From contig NZ_PYMA01000020.1 of NCBI RefSeq assembly GCF_003026495.1, positions 1 to 64,000 of the forward strand: a DNA stretch of 64,000 nt, in the 5' to 3' direction. The notes under the pieces are model-generated. The model saw nothing but the letters and a program-made list of their open reading frames with translations, had not been told where the DNA came from and searched no databases. Shown here in pieces: positions 10,473 through 20,358 of this stretch. Position 1 is the first letter of the stretch; every line of letters starts with the position of its first letter. The position numbers and the translations under genes are program-made. Source of the DNA: Photobacterium sanctipauli (lineage in GTDB: Bacteria; Pseudomonadota; Gammaproteobacteria; Enterobacterales; Vibrionaceae).

Positions 10473-10883
10473 TTATAGGCCTTCAATCATATGGTTGATA
10501 GCCGCGATGATTTCGTCGTCGCTACAATCCATGCACGAGCCCTTCGCAGGCATAGCGTTGAAGCCGTTGATTGCATGGTCGGCCAGAACATCGTTACCTT
10601 TGGCTAAACGGGCATCCCAATCGGCGGCATCGCCTTTTTTCGGCGCGCCCATCACCCCGGTACCATGACAGGCTGCACAGAAGGTGCCGTAGACGGTATC
10701 ACCGCTACGTGGGCCTGCTGCCACAGCTGGACCTGCTGGTGCATCACCTTCTAGGTAGACAGAGCCCACTGGCTTGATTCGTTCTGCGATAGCTTCGTCC
10801 GACATGTCGGCAGCAACGGCGGTGCCTGCCAGCGTCATTGCTGTTACAGCGGCGACCATTAGTTGTCGAAGAGATAATTCCAT
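10473..10883 (-). CDS. Cytochrome c5-type monohaem protein
   Basis: The protein of about 136 residues has a signal peptide (about residues 1-25, ending AVAA) and a single haem site CAACH with a distal Met in NAMPAKG. A second Cys pair (GSCMDCSDDE) is characteristic of cytochrome c5 and forms a disulfide. It is a periplasmic electron carrier. The ATG at 10883 was chosen because AAGG lies about 8 nt upstream; a GTG three codons earlier overlaps that site. Confidence 0.88.
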   Translation of the reverse strand: MELSLRQLMVAAVTAMTLAGTAVAADMSDEAIAERIKPVGSVYLEGDAPAGPAVAAGPRSGDTVYGTFCAACHGTGVMGAPKKGDAADWDARLAKGNDVLADHAINGFNAMPAKGSCMDCSDDEIIAAINHMIEGL

Positions 10884-11136
10884 TGAGCTCACCTTACACT
10901 TCCAGATAATTATGTGCGATTGCCATATTTCCCCGTCACAGTCTGCTGCATGCTTGTTGTTAATCGAACTGTTGAAACAAGGGTGTGGTTATTGACAGAA
11001 TGTTTAATTTGTAAAAACAAAGTGATTATATCTGCTTATCTTGTCTGGATAAACTAGGTAACTGATTTTGTATGATACGAATCAATAGTGATTTGCCTAT
11101 ATTTGCAGCGAACGAGAAAAAAATTAAAAAAAACAC

Positions 11137-11165
11137 TTTACGAGAGGGGGCCTGATCCGTAATAT
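11137..11165 (+). promoter_or_regulatory. Promoter of the tRNA cluster
   Basis: TTTACG (11137-11142) and TAATAT (11160-11165) are separated by 17 bp, about 22 nt before tRNA-Arg. The upstream sequence is A/T-tract rich, as in strong tRNA promoters. Confidence 0.6.
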
Positions 11166-11187
11166 TCACCTCCGCCGATAGGGCAAG

Positions 11188-11264
<77 letters not shown>

Positions 11265-11295
11265 TTCCGGGTAACAAGTATTGGCAAGAAACATT

Positions 11296-11372
11296 GGTGG
11301 CTATAGCTCAGTTGGTAGAGTCCCGGATTGTGATTCCGGTTGTCGCGGGTTCAAATCCCGTTAGCCACCCCA
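11296..11372 (+). tRNA. tRNA-His (GTG), copy 1
   Basis: This is a 77-nt cloverleaf with the extra 5' G opposite C73 typical of tRNA-His, anticodon loop TTGTGAT (GTG) and encoded CCA. It appears identical to copy 2 at 11519. Confidence 0.97.
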
Positions 11373-11433
11373 TATTAAATGGTATTGATTATACTGTCAG
11401 TATCAGGGGTGAAAGACCTCAAAAGAATTAAGT

Positions 11434-11510
<77 letters not shown>

Positions 11511-11518
11511 CTAACATT

Positions 11519-11595
11519 GGTGGCTATAGCTCAGTTGGTAGAGTCCCGGATTGTGATTCCGGTTGTCGCGGGTTCAAATCCCGTTAGCCACCCCA
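11519..11595 (+). tRNA. tRNA-His (GTG), copy 2
   Basis: This repeats copy 1 and sits 8 nt after tRNA-Pro copy 1. The His-Pro pair is therefore a tandem duplication. Confidence 0.97.
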
Positions 11596-11636
11596 TTATT
11601 TAGGTCCTTTGACCTTGGCATTAGCCTAAACATTGT

Positions 11637-11713
<77 letters not shown>

Positions 11714-11719
11714 CCATTG

Positions 11720-11748
11720 AAAGCCTCGTCAGAAATGACGGGGCTTTT
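11720..11748 (+). terminator. Terminator after tRNA-Pro copy 2
   Basis: AAAGCC(TCGTC)...(GACGG)GGCTTTT forms a hairpin with a T run directly after the last intact tRNA. Confidence 0.75.
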
Positions 11749-11763
11749 CTACATTTGAGTTTT

Positions 11764-11826
11764 AAGGAAAGCGCATTCGGCTCGGGGTCTGGAAGCCCAG
11801 CCGCGTCGAATCCTCTTCACCGACCA
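11764..11826 (+). pseudogene. Decayed tRNA-Pro remnant
   Basis: Positions 11806-11826 repeat the last 22 nt of tRNA-Pro with one base missing, including the T-arm 3' strand, acceptor strand and CCA. The preceding about 40 nt keep only traces such as AGCGCAT. No D-arm or 5' acceptor strand remains, so it cannot fold as a tRNA. It is followed by a second terminator like the one after copy 2. Confidence 0.7.
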
Positions 11827-11832
11827 CCATAT

Positions 11833-11863
11833 AAAGCCCCAGTCGAGAGACTGGGGCTTTTTT
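11833..11863 (+). terminator. Second terminator of the tRNA cluster
   Basis: A strong hairpin AAAGCCCCAGTC-GAGA-GACTGGGGCTTT is followed by T. It parallels the terminator at 11720 and looks like part of the same duplicated unit. Confidence 0.85.
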
Positions 11864-12290
11864 CATTCTATGCTCTTCAAATAATTACAGAAAACCGTAT
11901 AAAGTCCCACTTTGGTATCTGCGCCTTAGTTTTTCTTTCTTGAAAGTGTGATCTGCTGTCAAAAACACACTGTTACAGATAACCATATGGATAATGGTTT
12001 ATTTTCAGACTTAATTATTGATATGTGAGATATATTCAGCTGTTTGTTTCACTGATGTTAAGTCTGGGTTTGGCTGTTTTGCATAATTATGTAGTGCGAT
12101 AAAAGTTTAGGTTATACCATATAACCTAAATTTCAGGCATATCCACTGCTTATTTGCTGCTTTATTCGCTATGCGGATATGGTCTAATCTGTCGCTTTAG
12201 CTCCAATTCATCCTATCTTGTTTGATTATTTATTCCTTCTTTATTCAGTTTTTCGGTTTTTACTGATGTTTTGTTGATTTTCTGTGAAAT
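11864..12290. other. AT-rich intergenic region upstream of the peptide transporter
   Basis: About 430 bp carry no plausible ORF. The stretch is strongly AT-rich compared with the coding sequence around it. It holds one perfect 11-bp inverted repeat (separate entry) and ends in the promoter of the transporter operon. Confidence 0.6.
12106..12130. repeat. Perfect 11-bp inverted repeat
   Basis: TTTAGGTTATA-CCA-TATAACCTAAA is a perfect palindrome with a 3-nt centre, about 190 bp before the promoter of the transporter operon. It could be an operator for an unknown dimeric regulator or an RNA hairpin. No T run follows that would make it a standard terminator. Confidence 0.65.
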
Positions 12291-12320
12291 TTTTGACAAA
12301 TTGTGTCCTGAACATATATT
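12283..12320 (+). promoter_or_regulatory. Near-consensus sigma70 promoter with a CRP-like site
   Basis: TTGACA (12293-12298) and TATATT (12315-12320) are 16 bp apart, upstream of the transporter operon. Overlapping the -35 box is TGTGA-N6-TGACA (12283-12298), one mismatch from the CRP consensus. CRP control is possible but not shown. Confidence 0.6.
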
Positions 12321-12395
12321 CAGCAAATTATGCTGATTGAAGGGAATCAATTTTTCAGACAGGGCAGAAAGCTGCCGAGCAGTTGAGGTCTGGTA

Positions 12396-14114
12396 ATGGC
12401 TTTATTGGAAGTAAAGAATCTGCGTATCGAATACCCGTCACGCCACGGTGTTCACGCAGCGGTAAAATCACTGTCGTTTTCGATTGAGCGCGGCGAGATT
12501 GTAGGTGTCGTGGGTGAGTCCGGTGCGGGTAAATCGACAGTTGGTAACGCGGTTATCGACCTGTTGAGCCCCCCTGGGCAAATTGCCAGCGGCGATGTTT
12601 ACCTTGACGGCGAAAAGGTCTCTGGCCTTAGCGCAGAGCAAATGCGCTCGGTGCGCGGCTCGAAGATTGGGTTTATCTTTCAGGATCCGATGACGTCGCT
12701 AAACCCGCTGTTTACGGTTGAGCAGCAGCTTACCGAAACCATCGTCACCAACTTGAAAGTCAGTCAGGATGAGGCGTTGAAGCGTGCCCTGAATTTGATG
12801 GAGCAGGTGGGTATCCCTCAGCCGGAATTACGTATTAAGCAGTACCCTCACCAGTTTTCTGGCGGTATGCGCCAGCGGGTTGTGATTGCGATAGCCCTTG
12901 CGGGTGAGCCGGATTTGATCATTGCCGATGAACCTACCACTGCATTGGATGTGTCGATTCAGGATCAGATCCTGAACTTGATCCGTGAGCTCTGCGTGAA
13001 GAAAAATGTTGGCTGTATGCTGGTAACCCATGACATGGGGGTTGTGGCCAATGTTACGGACCGCGTGGCGGTAATGTACCGCGGCGACTTGGTGGAAATT
13101 GGCGATACCGAGCAGGTGCTGTGCCGCCCTAACCACCCTTATACCCAAAGCCTTATCTCGGCAGTGCCTCGCTCCGATATCAAGCTCAAGCGCTTCCCGC
13201 TCGTGAGCTATATCGAGGAAGCCCATGAGATGAGCCAGCTGGATGTGAAGAACCACTGGTTGGGGCAAAGTGAAGATCAGCGCAGCTATACTGGCCCTTT
13301 GCTAAAGGTCGAGAATGTGAACCTGCGCTTTGTTACTAAGGACTCGTTTTTCGAAAGCCGCCGTGAATACGTCCAAGCCAATAATGACGTCAGCTTTGAG
13401 ATCTTCGAAGGTGAAACATTCGGCCTGGTTGGTGAGTCGGGCTCCGGTAAGTCGACGATTGCCCGGGCGATCACCGGTTTGTACCCGCCTAACTCCGGTA
13501 AGATCACCTTTGAAGGGGTGGATCTTACCGCGCTGAAAAATGAAGCCGAGCGCCGTCCGCTGCGCCGCCAGATGCAGATGGTGTTCCAGAACCCGTATAC
13601 CTCGATGAACCCGAGGATGAAAATTGCCGATATCATTGCTGAGCCTATTCGTTTCCACAAGTTAACGGAAAGCGAGAGCCAGACCCAGCAAATTGTCAAC
13701 GACCTGCTGGATCATGTTGGCCTTGGCAAGGCAGCCGGCGTGAAGTACCCGCATGAATTCTCGGGCGGCCAACGCCAGCGAATTTCTATCGCCCGTGCAC
13801 TGGCGACACGTCCTCGCTTGTTGATCTGTGACGAGCCGACGTCGGCACTGGATGTGTCGGTACAGGCGCAAATCCTTAACCTGCTAAAAGATCTGCAAGA
13901 CGAGCTGAACCTGACCATGCTGTTTATCAGCCATGACCTGCCGGTGATCCGCCAGATGTGTGACCGTATCGGGGTGATGCAAAAGGGCACCCTGCTAGAG
14001 GTGGCGCCAACCGAGCAGTTGTTCACCAACCCGCAGCACCAATACAGCAAACAGCTTATTTCGCTGATGCCAGAGTTTAAGGGCATGAGCCAAGAAGGAT
14101 TGAAGTTAGCTTAA
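12396..14114 (+). CDS. Peptide ABC transporter, fused double ATPase
   Basis: The 572-residue protein contains two complete nucleotide-binding domains of the DppD/OppD and DppF/OppF type joined in one chain, like GsiA or YejF. Domain 1 has Walker A GESGAGKS and signature FSGGMRQR; domain 2 has GESGSGKS and FSGGQRQR. Each has a Walker B ([16 protein letters not shown]). It would power import of di- or oligopeptides through the permeases encoded downstream. The substrate is not certain, and nickel or glutathione transport cannot be excluded by sequence alone. Confidence 0.93.
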   Translation: MALLEVKNLRIEYPSRHGVHAAVKSLSFSIERGEIVGVVGESGAGKSTVGNAVIDLLSPPGQIASGDVYLDGEKVSGLSAEQMRSVRGSKIGFIFQDPMTSLNPLFTVEQQLTETIVTNLKVSQDEALKRALNLMEQVGIPQPELRIKQYPHQFSGGMRQRVVIAIALAGEPDLIIADEPTTALDVSIQDQILNLIRELCVKKNVGCMLVTHDMGVVANVTDRVAVMYRGDLVEIGDTEQVLCRPNHPYTQSLISAVPRSDIKLKRFPLVSYIEEAHEMSQLDVKNHWLGQSEDQRSYTGPLLKVENVNLRFVTKDSFFESRREYVQANNDVSFEIFEGETFGLVGESGSGKSTIARAITGLYPPNSGKITFEGVDLTALKNEAERRPLRRQMQMVFQNPYTSMNPRMKIADIIAEPIRFHKLTESESQTQQIVNDLLDHVGLGKAAGVKYPHEFSGGQRQRISIARALATRPRLLICDEPTSALDVSVQAQILNLLKDLQDELNLTMLFISHDLPVIRQMCDRIGVMQKGTLLEVAPTEQLFTNPQHQYSKQLISLMPEFKGMSQEGLKLA

Positions 14115-14167
14115 CCAACCTCGCCAGGTGGCTGGCAGGAAACTAATAAAAGCAAACACAACAGCAA

Positions 14168-14183
14168 GGGGAGTTAACTCCCC
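14168..14183. repeat. Palindrome between ATPase and binding-protein genes
   Basis: GGGGAGTTAACTCCCC is a perfect 16-bp palindrome about 19 nt before the binding-protein start. As RNA it forms a GC-rich stem that may protect the downstream mRNA or act as a processing site. It has no T run. Confidence 0.6.
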
Positions 14184-14202
14184 CGCATAAAGGAGCTATG
14201 CA

Positions 14203-15762
14203 ATGAAAACCATCAAGACCAAGCTGGCAGTCGCTTTAATGGCCGCAGGCCTAAGTTTTAGTGCAGCCGCAGCAGACATCAAAGTTGCTTATGACGCTGA
14301 CCCAGTATCACTGGATCCGCATGAGCAGCTATCGGGTGGTACGCTGCAAATGTCTCACATGGTATTTGACCCGTTGGTGCGTTATACCCAGTCTTTGGAT
14401 TTTGAACCGCGCCTGGCTGAAAGCTGGGAGCGTGTTGATGCCAATACTTTCCGCTTTAAGCTGCGCCAAGGGGTGAAGTTCCACTCAGGCAACGAGATGA
14501 CTGCCGACGATGTGGTATGGACATTCAAGCGCTTGAAGGACTCACCAGACTTCAAGGCGATCTTCGAACCGTACTCAGAGCTGAAAAAAGTAGACGACTA
14601 CACGGTTGAGCTGATCTCGAAAGGCCCATATCCGCTAGTCCTTCAGACGGCGACTTACATCTTCCCGATGGACAGCAAGTTCTACTCAGGCAAGACGGCT
14701 GATGGTAAAGACAAGGCAGAGTTGGTTAAGCACGGTAACTCTTTCGCATCGACCAATGTTTCAGGTACAGGCCCGTTCATCGTGACGGCGCGTGAGCAGG
14801 GCGTGAAGGTGGACTTTGAGCGCTTTGCTGATTACTGGGACAAGGACTCGAAAGGTAACGTTGATAAGCTAACCCTAGTGCCAATCAAAGAAGACGCGAC
14901 CCGTGTGGCAGCCCTGCTGTCTGGCGGTGTTGACATGATTGCGCCGGTAGCGCCGAACGATCATGACCGAGTGAAAAACGCCAAGGGTGTGGATCTGGTG
15001 ACGCTGCCGGGTACCCGTATCATCTCGTTCCAGATGAACCAGAACTCTAACGAAGCGCTGAAAGACGTGCGTGTTCGCCAGGCGATTGTTCACGCTATCA
15101 ACAACGAAGGCATCGTGAAGAAAATCATGAAGGGCTTCGCAACGGCTGCTGGCCAGCAGGGCCCTGAAGGCTACGCCGGTTACGATGCTGAGCTAACGCC
15201 GCGCTATGATCTGAAAAAAGCCAAAGCGCTGATGAAAGAAGCTGGCTACGAAGACGGCTTCAAGCTAACCATGATGGCACCGAACAACCGTTACGTGAAC
15301 GATGCTAAGGTGGCTCAGGCAACGGCAGCGATGCTATCGAAGATTGGTATCAAGGTTGACCTGAAGACCCTACCGAAAGCGCAGTACTGGCCTGAGTTCG
15401 ATGTTTGTGCAGCAGACATGATGATGATTGGCTGGCACTCGGATACGGAAGATTCGGCGAACTTCTCTGAGTTCCTGACCATGACTCGTAACGAGGAAAC
15501 CGGTAAGGGCCAGTACAACTGTGGCTACTACTCGAACACCGAAGTCGACAAGCTAGTTGAAGCATCGAATGTGGAAACGGATCCGGCTAAGCGTGCAGAG
15601 ATGCTACAGCAGGTTGAGGCAACGCTATACAACGATGCGGCGTTCGTTCCTCTGCACTGGCAAAACCTGGCTTGGGGTGCAAGCAGCAACCTACAGATCA
15701 AGCCTATCGTGAATGCGATGAACTTCCCTTACTTCGGCGACCTAGTGGTTGAAGGTAAGTAA
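14203..15762 (+). CDS. Periplasmic peptide-binding protein (family 5)
   Basis: The 519-residue protein starts with a signal peptide (about residues 1-24, cut after AAA) and has the SBP_bac_5 fold. The conserved N-terminal signature is LDPHEQLSGGTLQMSH and the central part includes LAESWERVDANTFRFKLRQGVKFH. It is the second gene of the transporter operon, preceded by AAGGAG. It should bind the imported peptide and deliver it to the permeases. Codon use is biased as in highly expressed genes. Confidence 0.93.
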   Translation: MKTIKTKLAVALMAAGLSFSAAAADIKVAYDADPVSLDPHEQLSGGTLQMSHMVFDPLVRYTQSLDFEPRLAESWERVDANTFRFKLRQGVKFHSGNEMTADDVVWTFKRLKDSPDFKAIFEPYSELKKVDDYTVELISKGPYPLVLQTATYIFPMDSKFYSGKTADGKDKAELVKHGNSFASTNVSGTGPFIVTAREQGVKVDFERFADYWDKDSKGNVDKLTLVPIKEDATRVAALLSGGVDMIAPVAPNDHDRVKNAKGVDLVTLPGTRIISFQMNQNSNEALKDVRVRQAIVHAINNEGIVKKIMKGFATAAGQQGPEGYAGYDAELTPRYDLKKAKALMKEAGYEDGFKLTMMAPNNRYVNDAKVAQATAAMLSKIGIKVDLKTLPKAQYWPEFDVCAADMMMIGWHSDTEDSANFSEFLTMTRNEETGKGQYNCGYYSNTEVDKLVEASNVETDPAKRAEMLQQVEATLYNDAAFVPLHWQNLAWGASSNLQIKPIVNAMNFPYFGDLVVEGK

Positions 15763-15775
15763 GCAATAACACCAC

Positions 15776-15830
15776 GGCGAAGTGATTCGCCAGTAGTACT
15801 CGGTGCCGGCAGTTGTGCCGGCACCGATTT
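15776..15830 (+). terminator. Tandem hairpins: likely partial terminator after the binding-protein gene
   Basis: A small hairpin GGCGAA-GTGA-TTCGCC is followed by a strong one CGGTGCCGGCA-GTTG-TGCCGGCACCG (15801-15826) and a short ATTTT tail. Such hairpins after binding-protein genes usually stabilise the upstream mRNA and reduce read-through, so the binding protein would be made in excess over the permeases. Confidence 0.7.
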
Positions 15831-15854
15831 TAAGGATGATAAAAGGGGCAGGGA

Positions 15855-16832
15855 ATGTTTACGTTTCTGGTCAAGCGCCTGTTTCAGGCACTGATAGTGA
15901 TGTTTGTGATCAGTCTGGTGGCTTTTGCTATCCAGGATAACCTAGGCGACCCGCTGCGCGAGCTGGTGGGGCAGTCGGTATCAGAAGCTGAACGTCAACA
16001 ACTACGTGACGAGTTGGGTCTTAACGATCCGTTTGTGACTAAATACAGCCGTTTTCTTGGCAATGCGCTGCAAGGCGACTTAGGTACCTCCTATTTCTTC
16101 AAGCGACCAGCAACAGAGGTGATCCTTGATAAGCTGGTGGCAACGCTCGAGCTGGTGTTCGGGGCAACACTCATCATCATAGTGGTGTCGATACCGCTCG
16201 GGGTCTATTCCGCTATTCACCCCAATAGCTTTTTCACCAAAGCCGTGATGGCATTCAGTAGTATCGGTATTTCCATCCCGGTGTTCCTGACCGCCATTAT
16301 GCTGATGTACGTATTCTCGATAGAACTGGGCTGGCTGCCGTCATATGGCCGGGGCGAGACCGCCAATGTATTGGGCTGGGAGTCCGGCTACTTCACCCTT
16401 GATGGCCTGCGGCACTTGGTTCTGCCTTGTATTGCCCTTGCTTCTATCATGCTTCCGTTGTTTATCCGCTTGGTGCGCTCTGAAATGCTAGAGGTGCTGA
16501 GCTCGGAGTACATCAAGTTTGCCAAGGCCAAGGGCCTGGCAATGAACAAAATCTATTACCAGCATGCACTGAAAAACACCATGCTGCCGGTACTGACGGT
16601 GGGCGGGGTGCAGATCGGCACCATGGTCGCTTATACCATCCTTACCGAAACCGTATTCCAGTGGCCGGGTACGGGCTTCCTGTTCCTTGAGGCCATCAAC
16701 CGGGTAGATACCCCGCTGATCACCGCTTATGTCATCTTCGTTGGCTTGATATTCGTGGTAACCAATACCATTGTTGACCTGCTTTACGGCTTGGTTAACC
16801 CGACTGTTAATCTGACTGGCAAGGGAGAGTAA
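15855..16832 (+). CDS. Peptide ABC transporter permease 1 (DppB/OppB type)
   Basis: The 325-residue membrane protein starts with a helix FLVKRLFQALIVMFVISLVAF, carries the DppB-type periplasmic segment (residues about 35-90) and about six membrane helices. The cytoplasmic EAA loop is seen near residues 215-245 (SEYIKFAKAKGLAMNKI). It pairs with the next gene, 3 nt downstream. Confidence 0.93.
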   Translation: MFTFLVKRLFQALIVMFVISLVAFAIQDNLGDPLRELVGQSVSEAERQQLRDELGLNDPFVTKYSRFLGNALQGDLGTSYFFKRPATEVILDKLVATLELVFGATLIIIVVSIPLGVYSAIHPNSFFTKAVMAFSSIGISIPVFLTAIMLMYVFSIELGWLPSYGRGETANVLGWESGYFTLDGLRHLVLPCIALASIMLPLFIRLVRSEMLEVLSSEYIKFAKAKGLAMNKIYYQHALKNTMLPVLTVGGVQIGTMVAYTILTETVFQWPGTGFLFLEAINRVDTPLITAYVIFVGLIFVVTNTIVDLLYGLVNPTVNLTGKGE

Positions 16833-16835
16833 GTC

Positions 16836-17777
16836 ATGAGCAGTACGACAGCTGTCGTTCCAAGCCGTTGGGAACGTTTTAAAAATTCTGACTTTTTGTA
16901 TTACTTCCGCAAAGACAAAGTAGCGATGTTCAGCTTTGCGGTATTTTTGGTGTTTGCATTATCGGCCATCTTGGCGCCGGTGGTCGCACCAACCAACCCT
17001 TATGATCTATCGACCATCGATATTATGGACTCCGAGCTGCCGCCGTCTTGGATGGAAGAGGGAGATAGCCGCTTCTTGCTCGGTACGGATGATCAGGGGC
17101 GCGATATCTTCTCCACCATCCTGTATGGCTCTCGCCTGTCGCTGACTATCGGCTTGTTGGCTGTGGGCTTGCAGTTGTTCCTTGGGGTGATCATCGGCCT
17201 GAGTGCGGGTTACTACGGTGGCCGTGTCGATAGCTTCCTGATGCGCTTTGCCGATGTCCAGTTGTCATTCTCAACCATGATGGTGGCCATTATCGTGTCG
17301 GCAATCTTCCGCACGGCGCTCGGGGCGGAAATGTTTGCCCAGTATGCGGTGGTGATGCTGGTGGTGATCATCGGTATTGCAGAATGGCCGCAATACGCCC
17401 GTACCGTGCGTGCATCGGTGTTGGCCGAGAAGAAGAAGGAATACGTCGAGGCTGCCCGTGTGATGGGCTTCAAGGCACCGCGTATTATGTTCAGCCATAT
17501 CTTGCCAAACTGCTTGTCGCCGATTTTGGTTATCTCGACGGTGCAGGTTGCTAACGCCATCATGTCGGAAGCCGCGCTGTCGTTCCTTGGCCTGGGCTTG
17601 CCGGTGGATCAGCCGTCGCTGGGCTCGCTGATCAGTATCGGTTTCAACTACATCTTCTCGGGCTCATGGTGGATCACTGCCTTCCCTGGGTTGGTTCTGG
17701 TGACCTTGGTATTGGTGATCAACCTGCTGGGTGACTGGCTACGTGATGTCTTCAACCCGAAAATTTACAAAGGGTGA
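16836..17777 (+). CDS. Peptide ABC transporter permease 2 (DppC/OppC type)
   Basis: The 313-residue partner permease has an N-terminal cytoplasmic tail, a first helix at residues about 29-50, and an EAA loop (KKEYVEAARVMGFKAPRIMF). It is the last gene of the operon. The segment LLGTDDQGRDIFSTILYGSR is the typical DppC signature. Confidence 0.93.
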   Translation: MSSTTAVVPSRWERFKNSDFLYYFRKDKVAMFSFAVFLVFALSAILAPVVAPTNPYDLSTIDIMDSELPPSWMEEGDSRFLLGTDDQGRDIFSTILYGSRLSLTIGLLAVGLQLFLGVIIGLSAGYYGGRVDSFLMRFADVQLSFSTMMVAIIVSAIFRTALGAEMFAQYAVVMLVVIIGIAEWPQYARTVRASVLAEKKKEYVEAARVMGFKAPRIMFSHILPNCLSPILVISTVQVANAIMSEAALSFLGLGLPVDQPSLGSLISIGFNYIFSGSWWITAFPGLVLVTLVLVINLLGDWLRDVFNPKIYKG

Positions 17778-17839
17778 TAGCCAAAACGCCTCGAGTCCTC
17801 TAAGTTATTCCGTTATAGCTAGTTTTAGACGGAATGATC

Positions 17840-19739
<1,900 letters not shown>

Positions 19740-19760
19740 TTCCAGCCAAACCAATACCGG

Positions 19761-19787
19761 AGCGAGGCCATGGGCCTCGCTTTTTTT
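19761..19787 (+). terminator. hemB terminator
   Basis: GCGAGGCC-AT-GGGCCTCGC is followed by seven T, 22 nt after the hemB stop. Confidence 0.88.
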
Positions 19788-19802
19788 ATGGCGGCAAGCT
19801 GG

Positions 19803-20264
19803 CTAGGGTTGCACGTTGCGGTTGATGGGGTTTTGCAGCGAGATCAGGGTCTCGGTCGACTGGACCTCGTCGATGGCCTGCAGCTTGTCGATCAGCACGT
19901 ACTGCAATTCCTCGATGGACTTGCACATCAACTTGACGAAAATATTGTAGGCGCCGGTGGTGTAGTAGGCCTCGACCACCTCGTCGAGCTCGTTGAGCTT
20001 GGCAAGGGCGGAATGGTAGTCGCGGGCGGCATTGAGGTTGATGCCGATAAAGCAGCATACGTCATAGCCGAGCAATTTCGGGTTCACCACCACCTCGGTG
20101 CCGGTAATGATTTCAGCGGCGCGCATCTTCTCGACGCGGACATGGACCGTGGCCGGGCTGACATTGAACCGCTTTGCCATTTCGGCATACGGGGTGCGGG
20201 CATCGGTCATCAATGCATTGAGGATCTCGCGGTCGAGATCATCCATTCGGATTGGTGGCGTCAT
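19803..20264 (-). CDS. asnC: Lrp/AsnC-family regulator AsnC
   Basis: The 153-residue protein has an N-terminal helix-turn-helix (residues about 8-55, PYAEMAKRFNVSPATVHVRVEKM) and a RAM ligand-binding domain (about 70-150). The sequence closely matches AsnC, the asparagine-responsive regulator of asnA. No asnA is adjacent here, so its target must be elsewhere. Confidence 0.85.
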   Translation of the reverse strand: MTPPIRMDDLDREILNALMTDARTPYAEMAKRFNVSPATVHVRVEKMRAAEIITGTEVVVNPKLLGYDVCCFIGINLNAARDYHSALAKLNELDEVVEAYYTTGAYNIFVKLMCKSIEELQYVLIDKLQAIDEVQSTETLISLQNPINRNVQP

Positions 20265-20358
20265 GTGGAAGCAATCTTTTGTTTATACGGGCATCTACCT
20301 ATCTTATACTGTCCCTCGCTGAAATTTCTAACAATTCCCAAATGTCAGGCAGGACTCC

